NCBI RefSeq assembly: GCF_030811555.1
Contig: NZ_JAUSQZ010000001.1
Coordinates: 3,221,241 to 3,285,240 of the forward strand
Direction of reading: 5' to 3'
Origin: Kineosporia succinea
Lineage (GTDB): Bacteria > Actinomycetota > Actinomycetes > Actinomycetales > Kineosporiaceae
Length of the DNA: 64,000 bases
A model generated the notes under the pieces. That model was not told the DNA's origin. It saw only the letters and a list, made by a program, of their open reading frames with translations, and made no database searches. Every line of letters starts with the position of its first letter. Position 1 is the first letter of the stretch. Positions 55,115 through 64,000 of the stretch are shown in pieces. The position numbers and the translations under genes are program-made.

Positions 55115-55198
55115 TGCGTCGACTGCCCTGCGTCGACTGCCCTGCGTCGACTGCCCTGCGTCGACTGCCCTGCGTCGACCGTCCAGCGTTGGCCTTTC
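55115..55198. repeat. 14-bp tandem repeat
   Basis: Five exact copies of TGCGTCGACTGCCC (starting 55115, 55129, 55143, 55157, 55171) and a sixth diverged copy ending at 55198. More degenerate relatives flank the array on both sides. Confidence 0.9.
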
Positions 55199-55379
55199 TG
55201 CGTTGCCAGCAGGGCCAAGCTCCGGCTGAGCGGCGTGGCTCCGGAACGTCCCGGGCCGCGTCACATCAGCCGTCGCGCAAAGCAGTCGCCGAGTCCCACC
55301 TGCATGGCATGCCCACCTGCAGGGCAGGCGGTTTGGTCGGTGGCTGGTGCGCGTAGTCAGGTCTGGCCCGGATCGGCGA

Positions 55380-55426
55380 GTGTGCTGCTTTCGATTATCG
55401 ACTATCGATAATCGAAAGCAGCACAC
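55380..55426. repeat. Perfect inverted repeat, 22-bp arms, 3-nt loop
   Basis: The left arm 55380-55401 begins GTGTGCTGCTTTCG and ends ATTATCGA; the right arm 55405-55426 is its exact reverse complement; the loop is CTA. The inner arms (TCGATTATCGA) are AT-rich for this genome. It abuts the 17-bp array by one base. It lies more than 400 bp from the menG stop, which already has its own terminator, so a terminator role is not required. Confidence 0.95.
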
Positions 55427-55427
55427 G

Positions 55428-56000
55428 TTGCCGCACCGACCTGGTTGCCGTACCGACCTGGTTGCCGTACCGACCTGGTTGCCGTACCGACCTGGTTGCC
55501 GTACCGACCTGGTTGCCGTACCGACCTGGTTGCCGTACCGACCTGGTTGCCGTACCGACCTGGTTGCCGTACCGACCTGGTTGCCGTACCGACCTGGTTG
55601 CCGTACCGACCTGGTTGCCGTACCGACCTGGTTGCCGCACCGACCTGGTTGCCGCACCGACCTGGTTGTCGTGCCGGGCTGGTTGTCGTGCTGGTTGCCG
55701 CACCGACCTGGTTGCCGCACCGACCTGGTTGCCGCACCGACCTGGTTGCCGTGCCGGGCTGGTTGCCGTGCCGGGCTGGTTGCCGTGCCGGGCTGGTTGC
55801 CGTGCCGGGCTGGTTGCCGTGCCGGGCTGGTTGCCGTGCCGGGCTGGTTGCCGTGCCGGGCTGGTTGTCGTGCCGGGCTGGTTGTCGTGCCGGGCTGGTT
55901 GTCGTGCCGGGCTGGTTGTCGTGCCGGGCTGGTTGTCGTGCCGGGCTGGTTGTCGTGCCGGGCTGGTTGTCGTGCCGGGCTGGTTGTCGTGCCGACCCTT
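55428..56000. repeat. 17-bp tandem array, about 33 units in homogeneous blocks
   Basis: Unit TTGCCGTACCGACCTGG and variants, head to tail without spacers. By block: one CGCAC-type copy; eleven identical CGTAC-type copies (to 55631); two CGCAC copies; one TTGTCGTGCCGGGCTGG; a 12-bp truncated unit (55683-55694); three CGCAC copies (to 55745); seven TTGCCGTGCCGGGCTGG (to 55864); seven TTGTCGTGCCGGGCTGG (to 55983); and a broken last unit. Block structure indicates local duplication of variants. No coding role is likely. Confidence 0.95.
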
Positions 56001-56576
56001 GGCGTTGCGGCAGGTCGTTGGGGGGTTGGTTTGGATGACCGGTGGGGCGTGACCGACTGGAGGTGGCCTCAGGGGTGGGGCGACGCGTCCGCAAGCAGGT
56101 TTGGGGTTGGGGTTCCGAATCGGGACTTTGGTCCGGGGGGATCCCGGGACTATTGGAAATAGCAAGCCCTTGGGGCATCAGTTTTCTGAGTTATCGGTGA
56201 ACGGTCGAAGTGGGGCAGTTCAAATCCGCACATCAGGCTTGTCGGTGAAACCTCAAGCAAAACGACTGATTGATATTGGCACAGCGTGACGAAACAAAAG
56301 ATGTGGCTGGGGTAGGTGCGCGAGTTGAAGTGACACCCTGTGTCGAAAACAAGGGCATAGGTCCTCGGAGCGGCTGCCGCGAGTCCTTCGAATTAGCACC
56401 TGATTCTGTCACCTAAATCGGGGACAGTGTCATGCGGCTTGGAAAACCACTGCGGGGCAACCGTATTCAGGAATGAATTACGTCACTGTGATCGTTCGTA
56501 AAACCCCAGGTCAGGAGTCATCTGAACAACGGGCCAAAGCGGTACCCCGGCACTCTGCCGCCTTCTCTTCTGGTCG

Positions 56577-56605
56577 TATGCTGTGCCACGTGAATCACTT
56601 CACAA
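56577..56605 (+). promoter_or_regulatory. Probable nuo promoter with Rex operator
   Basis: TATGCT at 56577-56582 is a good -10; the -35 region is weak. Starting at 56588, ACGTGAATCACTTCACAA matches the Rex consensus TTGTGAA-N4-TTCACAA in 12 of 14 specified bases, with a perfect right half. The operator would cover the expected transcription start, a standard repressor position. The nuo operon is a known Rex target in S. coelicolor. The leader to nuoA would be about 170 nt. Confidence 0.7.
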
Positions 56606-56756
56606 GCGCGTTCGGCCGGTCTTCCGGGCCGGTCGCCTGTAATCGCGACGGGGCGGTTGACCCTGCTCCGTCCGCGAATGTGCAGGCCCCTAGGATGAGC
56701 GCGACCCGGGCTGATCCGGGCTCGTCAATGGCGACAAGTGCGGGAGGGCCGCTGCC

Positions 56757-57116
56757 GTGAACCCTTACGTTCCGATCCTGGCGCTCATGGCCATTGCCGC
56801 GGGATTCGCCGGCTTCTCGCTGATCGCCACCTCGCTGTCCGGGCCCAAGCGCTACAACCGGGCCAAGCTCGAGGCCTACGAGTGCGGCATCGAGCCGACG
56901 CCGCACGCCGCCGGGGGTGGCCGCTTCCCGGTCAAGTACTACCTGGTGGCGATGCTGTTCATCGTCTTCGACATCGAGAGCGTCTTTCTCCTGCCGTTCG
57001 CCGTGGCCTTCGACTCCCTGGGCGTGTTCGCGCTGGTCGAGATGGTGCTGTTCGTGATCACCGTCTTCATCGCCTACGCCTACGTCTGGCGCCGCGGCGG
57101 CCTGGAGTGGGACTGA
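56757..57116 (+). CDS. nuoA: NADH-quinone oxidoreductase subunit A
   Basis: Membrane-arm subunit of complex I, near the quinone site. The 119-aa protein has three membrane helices and the conserved YECGIEP and FDIESVFLLPFAV motifs. The GTG start at 56757 has GGGAGG about 10 bp upstream. The final codons, including the stop, are part of an 18-bp tandem triplication. First gene of the nuo operon. Confidence 0.95.
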   Translation: MNPYVPILALMAIAAGFAGFSLIATSLSGPKRYNRAKLEAYECGIEPTPHAAGGGRFPVKYYLVAMLFIVFDIESVFLLPFAVAFDSLGVFALVEMVLFVITVFIAYAYVWRRGGLEWD

Positions 57117-57158
57117 GCCTGCGAGTGGGACTGAGCCTGCGAGTGGCACTGAGCCTGA
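57105..57158 (+). repeat. 18-bp triplication over the nuoA stop codon
   Basis: Units 57105-57122 and 57123-57140 are identical (GAGTGGGACTGAGCCTGC); 57141-57158 has two changes. Each unit carries the codons GAG-TGG-(GAC or CAC) followed by TGA, so the natural C-terminus and stop of nuoA are repeated in the short nuoA-nuoB spacer. Confidence 0.9.
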
Positions 57159-57194
57159 GCGCCCCGAAGACTGCGGCGGGATAGAGGGAATCAG

Positions 57195-57749
57195 ATGGGT
57201 ATCGAAGAGAAGCTTCCCAGCGGTTTCATGCTGACCTCGGTCGAGATGCTGGCCGGCTACATGCGCAAGGCGTCGCCCTGGGCGGCCTCGTTCGGCCTGG
57301 CCTGCTGCGCCATCGAGATGATGACCAGCGGCGGCCCGCGCTACGACCTCGGCCGCTTCGGCATGGAGGTCTTCCGGGCCTCGCCGCGCCAGGCCGACCT
57401 GATGATCGTGGCCGGCCGGGTGAGCCAGAAGATGGCCCCGGTCGTGCGCCAGGTCTACGACCAGATGACCGAGCCGAAATGGGTTCTGTCGATGGGCGTC
57501 TGCGCGTCGTCGGGCGGCATGTTCAACAACTACGCGATCGTCCAGGGCGTCGACCACATCGTTCCGGTCGACATCTACCTGCCCGGCTGCCCGCCCCGTC
57601 CCGAGATGCTGATCAACGCGATTCTCGAGCTGCACAAGCAGATCCAGAGCATGCCGCTGGGCGTCAACCGGGAGAAGGCGGCCCGCGCGGCCGAAGAGGC
57701 TGCGCTGAAGGCTATTCCCACCTCCCAGATGAAGGGTCTGCTCCGGTGA
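57195..57749 (+). CDS. nuoB: NADH-quinone oxidoreductase subunit B
   Basis: Holds iron-sulfur cluster N2, which passes electrons to quinone. The 184-aa protein has the tandem cysteines in LACCAIEMM, then [18 protein letters not shown] and PGCPPRPE, completing the four ligands. ATG 57195 follows a GAGGGAA ribosome site. GTGA overlap with nuoC. Confidence 0.97.
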   Translation: MGIEEKLPSGFMLTSVEMLAGYMRKASPWAASFGLACCAIEMMTSGGPRYDLGRFGMEVFRASPRQADLMIVAGRVSQKMAPVVRQVYDQMTEPKWVLSMGVCASSGGMFNNYAIVQGVDHIVPVDIYLPGCPPRPEMLINAILELHKQIQSMPLGVNREKAARAAEEAALKAIPTSQMKGLLR

Positions 57750-58456
57750 CCGACGGCATCGAAGAGCCCGGCGAGCTGTCCGTCAACACCCCGGCGGCCG
57801 ACGTCATCACCACCCGCCACGGCATGTTCGGCAACCGCGACACCGGCGACACCTCGGGTTTCGGCGGCCTCGTGCGCAGCGTGGCCCTGCCTCCACCCAC
57901 GCCCCGTCCCTACGGCGGGTGGTTCGACGACGTGGCCGACACCCTGGCCCAGGCTCTGAGCACCGCCGGCACCGACCCGGCCACCGCCATCGAGACCGTG
58001 GTCGTCGACCGCAACGAGATCACCTTCCACGTCCGCCGTGAGCACATCCTTCAGGTCGTGAAAAGCCTTCGGGACGAACCGGATCTGCGGTTCGAGCTGT
58101 TCTCCGGCGTCAGCGGCGTGCACTACCCCGACGACAAGGGCCGCGAGCTGCGGGCGGTGTACCACCTGACCTCGATCACCCACACCCGCCGGGTCCGTCT
58201 CGAGGTCGCCGCCCCCGACGCCGACCCGCACGTCCCCTCGATCGTCGAGGTCTACCCCAGTGCCAACTGGCACGAGCGGGAGACCTGGGACTTCTTCGGC
58301 CTGATCTTCGACGGTCACCCGTCGCTGACCCGGATCCAGATGCCCGACGACTGGCCCGGTCACCCCCAGCGCAAGGACTATCCGCTCGGCGGCATCCCGG
58401 TGGAGTACAAGGGCGCCACCGTGCCGCCGCCGGACACGAGGAGGTCGTACAACTGA
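57746..58456 (+). CDS. nuoC: NADH-quinone oxidoreductase subunit C
   Basis: Connecting-module subunit (30-kDa type), 236 aa. The conserved core [22 protein letters not shown]...[15 protein letters not shown] is near the C-terminus. About the first 60 residues are a non-conserved extension. It is separate from nuoD, unlike the fused E. coli NuoCD. GTG 57746 overlaps the nuoB stop; the stop shares a base with the nuoD start (TGATG). Confidence 0.95.
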   Translation: MTDGIEEPGELSVNTPAADVITTRHGMFGNRDTGDTSGFGGLVRSVALPPPTPRPYGGWFDDVADTLAQALSTAGTDPATAIETVVVDRNEITFHVRREHILQVVKSLRDEPDLRFELFSGVSGVHYPDDKGRELRAVYHLTSITHTRRVRLEVAAPDADPHVPSIVEVYPSANWHERETWDFFGLIFDGHPSLTRIQMPDDWPGHPQRKDYPLGGIPVEYKGATVPPPDTRRSYN

Positions 58457-59790
58457 TGGCCGAATCCACCATCGACGCGGAGATCAACCCCGAAGAGGGC
58501 AAGGTCTTCAACGCCTCCGGCGGAGACTGGGCCGACATCGCCGAGGAGGCGGTGACCCTCGGCGAGGAACGCATCGTCGTCAACATGGGCCCGCAGCACC
58601 CGTCCACCCACGGCGTGCTCCGCCTCATCCTCGAGCTCGACGGCGAGACGGTGACCGAGGCGCGAGCCGGAATCGGTTACCTGCACACCGGTATCGAGAA
58701 GAACATGGAGTTCCGCAGCTGGACGCAGGGGGTCACCTTCTGCACCCGCATGGACTACCTGGCCCCGCTGTACTCCGAGGCCGCGTACTGCCTGGGCGTC
58801 GAGAAACTGCTCGGCATCACCGACGACATCCCCGAGCGGGCCAGCGTCATCCGCGTGCTGCTGATGGAGCTCAACCGGGTCAGCTCGCACCTGGTCGCCC
58901 TCGGCACCGGCGGCATGGAGATCGGCGCCCTGACCGTGATGACGGTCGGCTTCCGGGAGCGCGAGGTGGTGCTGCACCTGCTCGAGCTCATCACCGGCCT
59001 GCGCATGAACCACGCCTTCATCCGCCCCGGCGGCCTGGCCCAGGACCTGCCGCCCGGCGCGATCGACCGCATCCGCGAGGACATCCCGCTGCTGCGCCGG
59101 GGCATCGCCGACATCGAGAAGCTGTCGAACGAGAACCCCCTGGTCAAGATGCGCCTGCAGGACGTGGGCCACCTCGACCTGACCGGCTGCATGGCCCTGG
59201 GCCTCACCGGCCCGGTGCTGCGTTCCACCGGATTCCCCCACGACCTGCGCAAGTCCGAGCCCTACTGCGGTTACGAGACCTACGACTTCGACGTCCAGAC
59301 CTGGGACTCCTCCGACGCCTACGGGCGGATGCGGATCCGGATCAACGAGATGAAGGAGTCGCTGAAGATCGTCGAGCAGTGCCTCGACCGGCTCGCCGAA
59401 CTCGGCCCGGGCCCGGTGATGATCGGCGACAAGAAGATCGCCTGGCCGGCCCAGCTGGCCATCGGCGGCGACGGGATGGGCAACAGCCTCGACCACATCA
59501 AGGAGATCATGGGCACCTCGATGGAGGCCCTGATCCACCACTTCAAGCTGGTCACCGAGGGCTTCCGGGTTCCGGTCGGCCAGGTCTACCAGGCAGTCGA
59601 GGCTCCCCGCGGTGAGCTCGCGGTGCACCTCGTGTCCGACGGCGGAACCCGGCCCTACCGGGCGCATTTCCGGGATCCCTCGTTCCACAACCTGCAGGCG
59701 ACAGCGGCGATGAGTGAGGGCGGGCAGGTGGCCGACGTGATCGTGGCCGTGGCTTCCATCGATCCGGTGATGGGTGGTGTCGACCGCTGA
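58456..59790 (+). CDS. nuoD: NADH-quinone oxidoreductase subunit D
   Basis: The 49-kDa subunit, which forms the quinone pocket with NuoB. The 444-aa protein has [36 protein letters not shown] and the C-terminal [23 protein letters not shown] and [20 protein letters not shown] overlaps the nuoC stop by one base, and its own stop overlaps nuoE in the same way. Confidence 0.97.
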   Translation: MAESTIDAEINPEEGKVFNASGGDWADIAEEAVTLGEERIVVNMGPQHPSTHGVLRLILELDGETVTEARAGIGYLHTGIEKNMEFRSWTQGVTFCTRMDYLAPLYSEAAYCLGVEKLLGITDDIPERASVIRVLLMELNRVSSHLVALGTGGMEIGALTVMTVGFREREVVLHLLELITGLRMNHAFIRPGGLAQDLPPGAIDRIREDIPLLRRGIADIEKLSNENPLVKMRLQDVGHLDLTGCMALGLTGPVLRSTGFPHDLRKSEPYCGYETYDFDVQTWDSSDAYGRMRIRINEMKESLKIVEQCLDRLAELGPGPVMIGDKKIAWPAQLAIGGDGMGNSLDHIKEIMGTSMEALIHHFKLVTEGFRVPVGQVYQAVEAPRGELAVHLVSDGGTRPYRAHFRDPSFHNLQATAAMSEGGQVADVIVAVASIDPVMGGVDR

Positions 59791-60695
59791 TGGCACTCTC
59801 CGCCGAAGCCGTCGAACGGCTCTCCGAGCAGTCCCGCGAGATCATCGCCCGCTATCCCCAGGAGCGCAGCGCGCTGCTTCCGATGCTGCACCTGATGCAG
59901 AGCGAGGAAGGGTTCGTCAGCCCCGACGGAATCGCGCTGTGCGCACAGCTTCTCGGGCTGAGCACGGCCGAGGTCTCCGCGGTGGCCACCTTCTACACCC
60001 AGTACAAGCGTCACCCCAACGGTGAGTACACGGTCGGCGTCTGCACCAACACGCTGTGCGCGGTGATGGGCGGCGACGCGATCTTCGAGTCGCTGGAAGA
60101 CCACCTCGGCGTCGGTCACGACGAGACCACCGAGGACGGCAAGATCACGCTCGAGCGCATCGAGTGCAACGCGGCCTGCGACTTCGCCCCCGTGGTGATG
60201 GTGAACTGGGAGTTCTTCGACAACCAGACCCCGTCGTCCGCCCGGGGTGTCTGCGACCGGCTGCGCTCGGGTGAGGTCGTGAGGCCCACGCGGGGCCCGA
60301 ACCAGGTGCCCACCTTCAAAGAGGTCTCGCACGTGCTCGCGGGTTTCAACGACGGACGCGCCGGTGAGGGTGTCGGTGCCGGTGAGGCTTCCCTGCGGGG
60401 AACCGTACTGGCAGCCGAGAAGGGCTGGGAGGCACCTGGTCCCGCGGGCACCGGTGGTCCTTCGGCCGGGTCCCCGAAGAGCGACACCGACTCCACCCAG
60501 AGCGTCACCACCCCGTCGGCGACCGCTTCCGCGGCCGCCGACGTGAAGGAACGCGGCGCCAAGACCAGCGGCTCGGACGCCCCGGCGGTCGACCCGGCGA
60601 CGAAGAACCGGGCGGGTACCGAGGCGGGCAAGCCCCCGGGCGAGGCCACCCAGGGCGAGAGCGACCCCGGTACCGGTACCGAGAAGAAGGGCTGA
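59790..60695 (+). CDS. nuoE: NADH-quinone oxidoreductase subunit E
   Basis: The 24-kDa [2Fe-2S] subunit of the NADH-oxidising module. The thioredoxin-like domain (about residues 1-190) has VATFYTQY, the first cysteine pair in VCTNTLCAVMGG and the second in ECNAACDFAPVVMVN. Residues about 195-301 are a Gly/Ser/Pro/Lys-rich, low-complexity tail that E. coli NuoE lacks; similar tails are seen in other actinobacteria. Overlaps nuoD by one base (TGATG); nuoF follows by 6 bp. Confidence 0.95.
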   Translation: MALSAEAVERLSEQSREIIARYPQERSALLPMLHLMQSEEGFVSPDGIALCAQLLGLSTAEVSAVATFYTQYKRHPNGEYTVGVCTNTLCAVMGGDAIFESLEDHLGVGHDETTEDGKITLERIECNAACDFAPVVMVNWEFFDNQTPSSARGVCDRLRSGEVVRPTRGPNQVPTFKEVSHVLAGFNDGRAGEGVGAGEASLRGTVLAAEKGWEAPGPAGTGGPSAGSPKSDTDSTQSVTTPSATASAAADVKERGAKTSGSDAPAVDPATKNRAGTEAGKPPGEATQGESDPGTGTEKKG

Positions 60696-60701
60696 GGTCC
60701 G

Positions 60702-62024
60702 ATGACGGAAACTGTGCGCGAGCCGGTCACTCTCACCCCGGTGCTGTCAAAGCACTGGAGCGAGGCCGAGTCCTGGACCCTCGAGAGCTACGAGCGCAAC
60801 GGCGGCTACCAGGCCCTGCGCAAGGCCCTCGCCATGACCCCCGAAGACGTCGTGACCACGGTGAAGGACTCCGGCCTGCGCGGCCGGGGCGGCGCCGGCT
60901 TCCCGACCGGGCTGAAGTGGAGCTTCCTGCCCAAGCCCGACGGTAACCCGCGCTACCTGGTCGTCAACGCCGACGAGTCGGAACCCGGTACCTGCAAGGA
61001 CATCCCGCTGATGATGGCCACGCCCCAGTACCTGATCGAGGGCGCGATCATCACCTGCCACGCGATCCGGGCCGAGCGGGCGTTCATCTACCTGCGCGGC
61101 GAGGTCGTGCACGTCTACCGCCGTCTGCTGCAGGCCGTCGAAGAGGCGCGCGCCGCGGGCTATCTCGGCGAGAACGTGCTCGGCTCGGGCCAGAACATCG
61201 ACATCGTGGTGCACGCCGGTGCCGGTGCCTACATCTGCGGTGAGGAGACGGCGCTGCTCGACTCCCTCGAAGGACGGCGTGGTCAGCCCCGGCTCAAGCC
61301 CCCGTTCCCCGCGGTCGCCGGTCTGTACGCCCGGCCCACCGTGGTGAACAACGTCGAGTCGATCGCCAGCGTGCCCAGCATCATCGACAACGGCTCGTCG
61401 TGGTTCACCGGCATGGGCACCGCGAAGAGCGCCGGGTTCGGCTTCTTCTCGCTCTCCGGCCACGTGAAGCGCCCCGGCCAGTACGAGGCCCCGCTCGGCA
61501 TCACGCTGCGCGAGCTGATCGACATGGCCGGCGGTATGCGCGAGGGCCACGAGCTGAAGTTCTGGACGCCGGGTGGTTCGTCCACGCCGATGTTCACGGC
61601 CGAGCATCTCGACATCCCGCTGGATTTCGAGTCCACCGGTGCGGCCGGCTCGATGCTCGGCACCCGGGCCCTGCAGATCTTCGACGAGACGGTCTGCGTG
61701 GTGCGCGCCGTGCTGCGCTGGACCGAGTTCTACGCCCACGAGTCCTGCGGCAAGTGCACCCCCTGCCGCGAGGGCACCTACTGGCTCGTCCAGGTGCTGC
61801 GGCAGCTGGAGGCCGGCTCGGGCAAGCCGGAAGACCTCGACCGTCTGCTGGACATCTGCGACAACATCCTGGGCCGCTCGTTCTGCGCCCTCGGTGACGG
61901 CGCGACCAGCCCGATCAGCTCGTCCATCAAGCATTTCAAGGACGAGTACCTGCGCCACCTGGACGAGGGTGGCTGCCCCTTCGACCCGGTGAAGTCCACG
62001 CTCTTCGCGGGAGTGAACGCCTGA
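60702..62024 (+). CDS. nuoF: NADH-quinone oxidoreductase subunit F
   Basis: NADH- and FMN-binding subunit with one [4Fe-4S] cluster (N3). The 440-aa protein has [16 protein letters not shown] (NADH), the FMN region ([12 protein letters not shown] and [14 protein letters not shown]) and the cluster motif [13 protein letters not shown] with the fourth Cys in [14 protein letters not shown] 60702; the stop overlaps the nuoG ATG by one base. Confidence 0.97.
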   Translation: MTETVREPVTLTPVLSKHWSEAESWTLESYERNGGYQALRKALAMTPEDVVTTVKDSGLRGRGGAGFPTGLKWSFLPKPDGNPRYLVVNADESEPGTCKDIPLMMATPQYLIEGAIITCHAIRAERAFIYLRGEVVHVYRRLLQAVEEARAAGYLGENVLGSGQNIDIVVHAGAGAYICGEETALLDSLEGRRGQPRLKPPFPAVAGLYARPTVVNNVESIASVPSIIDNGSSWFTGMGTAKSAGFGFFSLSGHVKRPGQYEAPLGITLRELIDMAGGMREGHELKFWTPGGSSTPMFTAEHLDIPLDFESTGAAGSMLGTRALQIFDETVCVVRAVLRWTEFYAHESCGKCTPCREGTYWLVQVLRQLEAGSGKPEDLDRLLDICDNILGRSFCALGDGATSPISSSIKHFKDEYLRHLDEGGCPFDPVKSTLFAGVNA

Positions 62025-64000
62025 TGACCGTGACCGAACCCTCCAAGCCCGCGGTCGATCTGGTCACGCTGACCATCGACGGCATCGAGGTCAGCGTGCC
62101 CAAGGGCACCCTGCTGATCCGCGCGGCCGAGGAACTGGGGATCGCGATCCCGCGGTTCTGCGACCATCCCCTGCTGGCCCCGGCCGGCGCCTGCCGGCAG
62201 TGCCTGGTCGAGGTCGCCATGCCCGACCGGGAGGGCAATGTGCGGCCGATGCCCAAGCCGCAGGCGTCCTGCACCATGACGGCCACCCCCGGCATGGTGG
62301 TCAAGACCCAGCTCACCTCGGCGGTCTCGGAGAAGGCGCAGCGCGGGGTGATGGAGCTGCTGCTCATCAACCACCCGCTCGACTGCCCGGTCTGCGACAA
62401 GGGCGGCGAGTGCCCGCTGCAGAACCAGGCCCTCGCGAACGGGCAGCCGGAGAGCCGTTTCACCGAGGTCAAGCGCACCTTCCCGAAGCCGATCCGGATC
62501 TCCACGCAGGTCCTGCTCGACCGCGAGCGCTGCATCCTCTGCCAGCGCTGCACCCGGTTCTCCAAGGAGATCGCCGGCGACCCGTTCATCGACCTGCAGA
62601 TGCGCGGCGCGCACCAGCAGATCGGCACGTTCTCGCCGGGCGTCCTGAACTTCCACGTCGACCTGCCCGACCCGGTGGTGCGCACGTCGGAGGAACTCGA
62701 GCCGACCGTGCAGTCGCAGACGCAGGGCACCGCGACCGACGAGTCCCGCGGCACCGGGCACGACCACCGCACCGGCACCTACGCGGCCGACAGCATCGAC
62801 AGCGCCCGCACCACCCAGGGGGAGGCCCTGCTCGACGAGTCGGGTCAGCCGTTCGCCAGCTACTTCTCCGGCAACACGATCCAGATCTGCCCGGTCGGCG
62901 CGCTCACGGGCGCCGCCTACCGGTTCCGGGCCCGCCCGTTCGACCTGGTCTCCACCAAGGGCGTGTGCGAGCACTGCGCCGGGGGCTGCGCGCTGCGCGT
63001 CGACCACCGCCGCGGCAAGGTCACCCGGCGCCTGGCCGCGGAAGACCCGGAGGTGAACGAGGAGTGGAACTGCGACAAGGGCCGCTGGGCGTTCAACTGG
63101 AGCACCGGCGCCGACCGTCTCACCCACCCGCTGGTGCGCGACCCCGAATCCGGTGAGCTGGAACCGGTGAGCTGGCCGTACGCCATCGAGGTGGCCGCCG
63201 CCGGACTCCTGAAGGCCCGCGAGGCCAACGGTGTCGGCGTGCTGCCGGGCGGTCGCCTGACCGTCGGCGACGCCTACGCCTACGCCAAGTTCGCCCGGAT
63301 CGTGCTGCGCACCAACGACATCGACTTCCGGGCCCGGTCGCACTCGGCCGAGGAGGAGGCGTTCCTCGGGCACGCCGTGGCCGGTTCCGGCCTGGGCGTC
63401 ACCTTCGCCGCGGTCGAGGGCGCGCCCGCCGTGCTGCTGGCCGGTCTGGAGGCCGAGGAGGAGGCCGCGAGCCTGTTCCTGCGCCTGCGGAAGTCGGTGC
63501 TGCGCAAGGGCAAGAAGGTCACCTCGATCGCCCCCTGGGCGAGCCGGGGCCTGATCAAGCTGTCCGGCACGCTGATCCAGACGCTGCCCGGTCAGGAGGC
63601 CGCCGCGCTCGGCAGCCCGGAGGCCGCGGCCGCGGTCGCCGAGCCGGGCTCGGTCATCCTGCTCGGCCCCCGCCTGACCGAGTCGCCCGGCGCCTACCAG
63701 GCGGCCCTGGCCCTGGCCGCGAGCTCCGGCGCGCGGCTGGCCTGGGTGCCGCGGCGTTCCGGGGAGCGCGGTGCGGTCGAGGCCGGCCTGCTGCCGGGCC
63801 TGCTGCCCGGTGGCCGTCCGGTCTCCGACCCGGCCGCCCGGGTCGACATCGCCGCGGCCTGGGACGTCGACAGCCTGCCGGCGACCCCCGGGCGGGACGC
63901 GACCCGAATGGTGGACGACGCGGCCGGGGGAGCCCTGTCGGGTCTCCTGGTCGGTGGTGTCGACCCCGACGACCTGCCCGACCCGGCGGCCGCCCGCGCG
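62024..64000 (+). CDS. nuoG: NADH-quinone oxidoreductase subunit G (partial, 3' end missing)
   Basis: Largest peripheral-arm subunit of complex I. The window holds the first 659 codons with no stop, so the gene runs off the right edge. The N-terminal [2Fe-2S] ferredoxin domain ([19 protein letters not shown]), the [18 protein letters not shown] segment and [10 protein letters not shown] for the [4Fe-4S] clusters are present, followed by a molybdopterin-oxidoreductase-type domain opening with [11 protein letters not shown], which may carry the extra N7-type cluster. ATG 62024 overlaps the nuoF stop. Confidence 0.96.
   Translation, partial: MTVTEPSKPAVDLVTLTIDGIEVSVPKGTLLIRAAEELGIAIPRFCDHPLLAPAGACRQCLVEVAMPDREGNVRPMPKPQASCTMTATPGMVVKTQLTSAVSEKAQRGVMELLLINHPLDCPVCDKGGECPLQNQALANGQPESRFTEVKRTFPKPIRISTQVLLDRERCILCQRCTRFSKEIAGDPFIDLQMRGAHQQIGTFSPGVLNFHVDLPDPVVRTSEELEPTVQSQTQGTATDESRGTGHDHRTGTYAADSIDSARTTQGEALLDESGQPFASYFSGNTIQICPVGALTGAAYRFRARPFDLVSTKGVCEHCAGGCALRVDHRRGKVTRRLAAEDPEVNEEWNCDKGRWAFNWSTGADRLTHPLVRDPESGELEPVSWPYAIEVAAAGLLKAREANGVGVLPGGRLTVGDAYAYAKFARIVLRTNDIDFRARSHSAEEEAFLGHAVAGSGLGVTFAAVEGAPAVLLAGLEAEEEAASLFLRLRKSVLRKGKKVTSIAPWASRGLIKLSGTLIQTLPGQEAAALGSPEAAAAVAEPGSVILLGPRLTESPGAYQAALALAASSGARLAWVPRRSGERGAVEAGLLPGLLPGGRPVSDPAARVDIAAAWDVDSLPATPGRDATRMVDDAAGGALSGLLVGGVDPDDLPDPAAARA

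Larger units (their letters stand above)
54945..56576. other. 1.6-kb repeat-rich non-coding spacer before nuo
   Basis: No gene is supported between menG and nuoA. The spacer holds a 14-bp array (55115-55198), a perfect palindrome (55380-55426) and a long 17-bp array (55428-56000). These keep long frames open in several frames on both strands, all repeat artefacts. From about 56140 to 56576 the DNA is clearly less GC-rich than anything else in the window and lacks third-position GC bias, so it looks like regulatory or foreign non-coding sequence. Confidence 0.75.

Noticed and set aside
55428-56000. CRISPR array
   Set aside because: Units are contiguous with no spacers, only 17 bp long, and no cas genes are present.
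55428-56000. Plasmid-type iteron origin
   Set aside because: No replication initiator gene or partition genes nearby, and the surroundings are core chromosomal genes.
55347-56178. Long overlapping open frames on both strands across the 17-bp array
   Set aside because: The repeat unit lacks stop codons in most frames, so frames stay open automatically. Translations are simple 17-residue repeats, and no ribosome site or coding bias is present.
56170-56240. tRNA-like element (TTCAAATCC motif)
   Set aside because: Only three of five T-stem pairs form, and no acceptor, D or anticodon arms can be folded.
56473-56760. 95-aa frame ending in a GTGA overlap with nuoA
   Set aside because: Third-position GC is far below that of real genes here, and it covers the predicted promoter and Rex operator. 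The overlap is coincidence.

Overview
The window comes from a very GC-rich, high-GC3 Gram-positive chromosome, almost certainly an actinomycete (Actinomycetota). The evidence is gene content and order: a cysteine-rich Rv0495c-type protein, ppx, sugar-phosphate isomerase, proC, an excisionase-type HTH protein, the tiny bS22 gene, an SDR/acyltransferase pair, a HAD protein, glutaredoxin, rex-hemA-hemC-cobA/hemD-hemB, hemL, a histidine phosphatase, tlpA-ccdA-resB-ccsB, and then menA/E/B/D/F/G. This follows the Mycobacterium tuberculosis Rv0495c-Rv0558 order as I remember it. The F420-type oxidoreductase and Rex-controlled heme genes also fit. The genus cannot be fixed from sequence reading alone. 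I saw no rRNA, tRNA, IS element, prophage or CRISPR array.

Layout. 0.2-2.9 kb: divergent disA and radA. 2.9-3.9 kb: non-coding DNA with two tandem-repeat zones. 3.9-7.6 kb: methyltransferase, cysteine-rich protein, ppx, isomerase. 7.6-11.5 kb: proline catabolism (P5C dehydrogenase, proline dehydrogenase) with a divergent PucR-type regulator. 11.7-18.8 kb: proC, acuC, HTH protein, bS22, SDR, acyltransferase, HAD, glutaredoxin. 18.8-31.3 kb: Rex and tetrapyrrole synthesis, then System II cytochrome c maturation. 31.4-45.8 kb: a degenerate GGDEF-EAL protein, menA, menE, a 2,024-aa pseudokinase-AAA-GAF-GGDEF-EAL protein and two PLDc_N-like membrane proteins. 45.9-54.9 kb: menB, a large GAP1-like protein, menD, menF, menG. 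54.9-56.7 kb: a non-coding spacer with a 14-bp array, a perfect 22-bp-arm palindrome and an approximately 33-unit 17-bp array, ending in a probable Rex-controlled promoter. 56.8-64 kb: nuoABCDEFG, with nuoG cut by the window end.

The conserved backbone is respiratory. It makes heme, loads cytochrome c, makes menaquinone, and builds complex I, which reduces menaquinone with NADH. Rex, an NADH/NAD+ sensor encoded here, probably acts on two sites in the window: one overlapping the -35 of its own rex-hem operon and one over the inferred start point of the nuo operon.

Two features recur. First, many promoters place a TANNNT hexamer exactly 6-7 nt upstream of the start codon (disA, radA, Rv0495c-like, ppx, isomerase, proline dehydrogenase, acuC, HAD, glutaredoxin, PLDc_N protein, DUF4229, menE, LLM oxidoreductase, menB), which predicts leaderless mRNAs. 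Second, strong inverted repeats separate convergent genes. The most unusual items are the giant kinase-like/c-di-GMP protein, the degenerate GGDEF-EAL protein, the GAP1-like gene inside the men cluster, and the palindrome plus 17-bp array before nuo.
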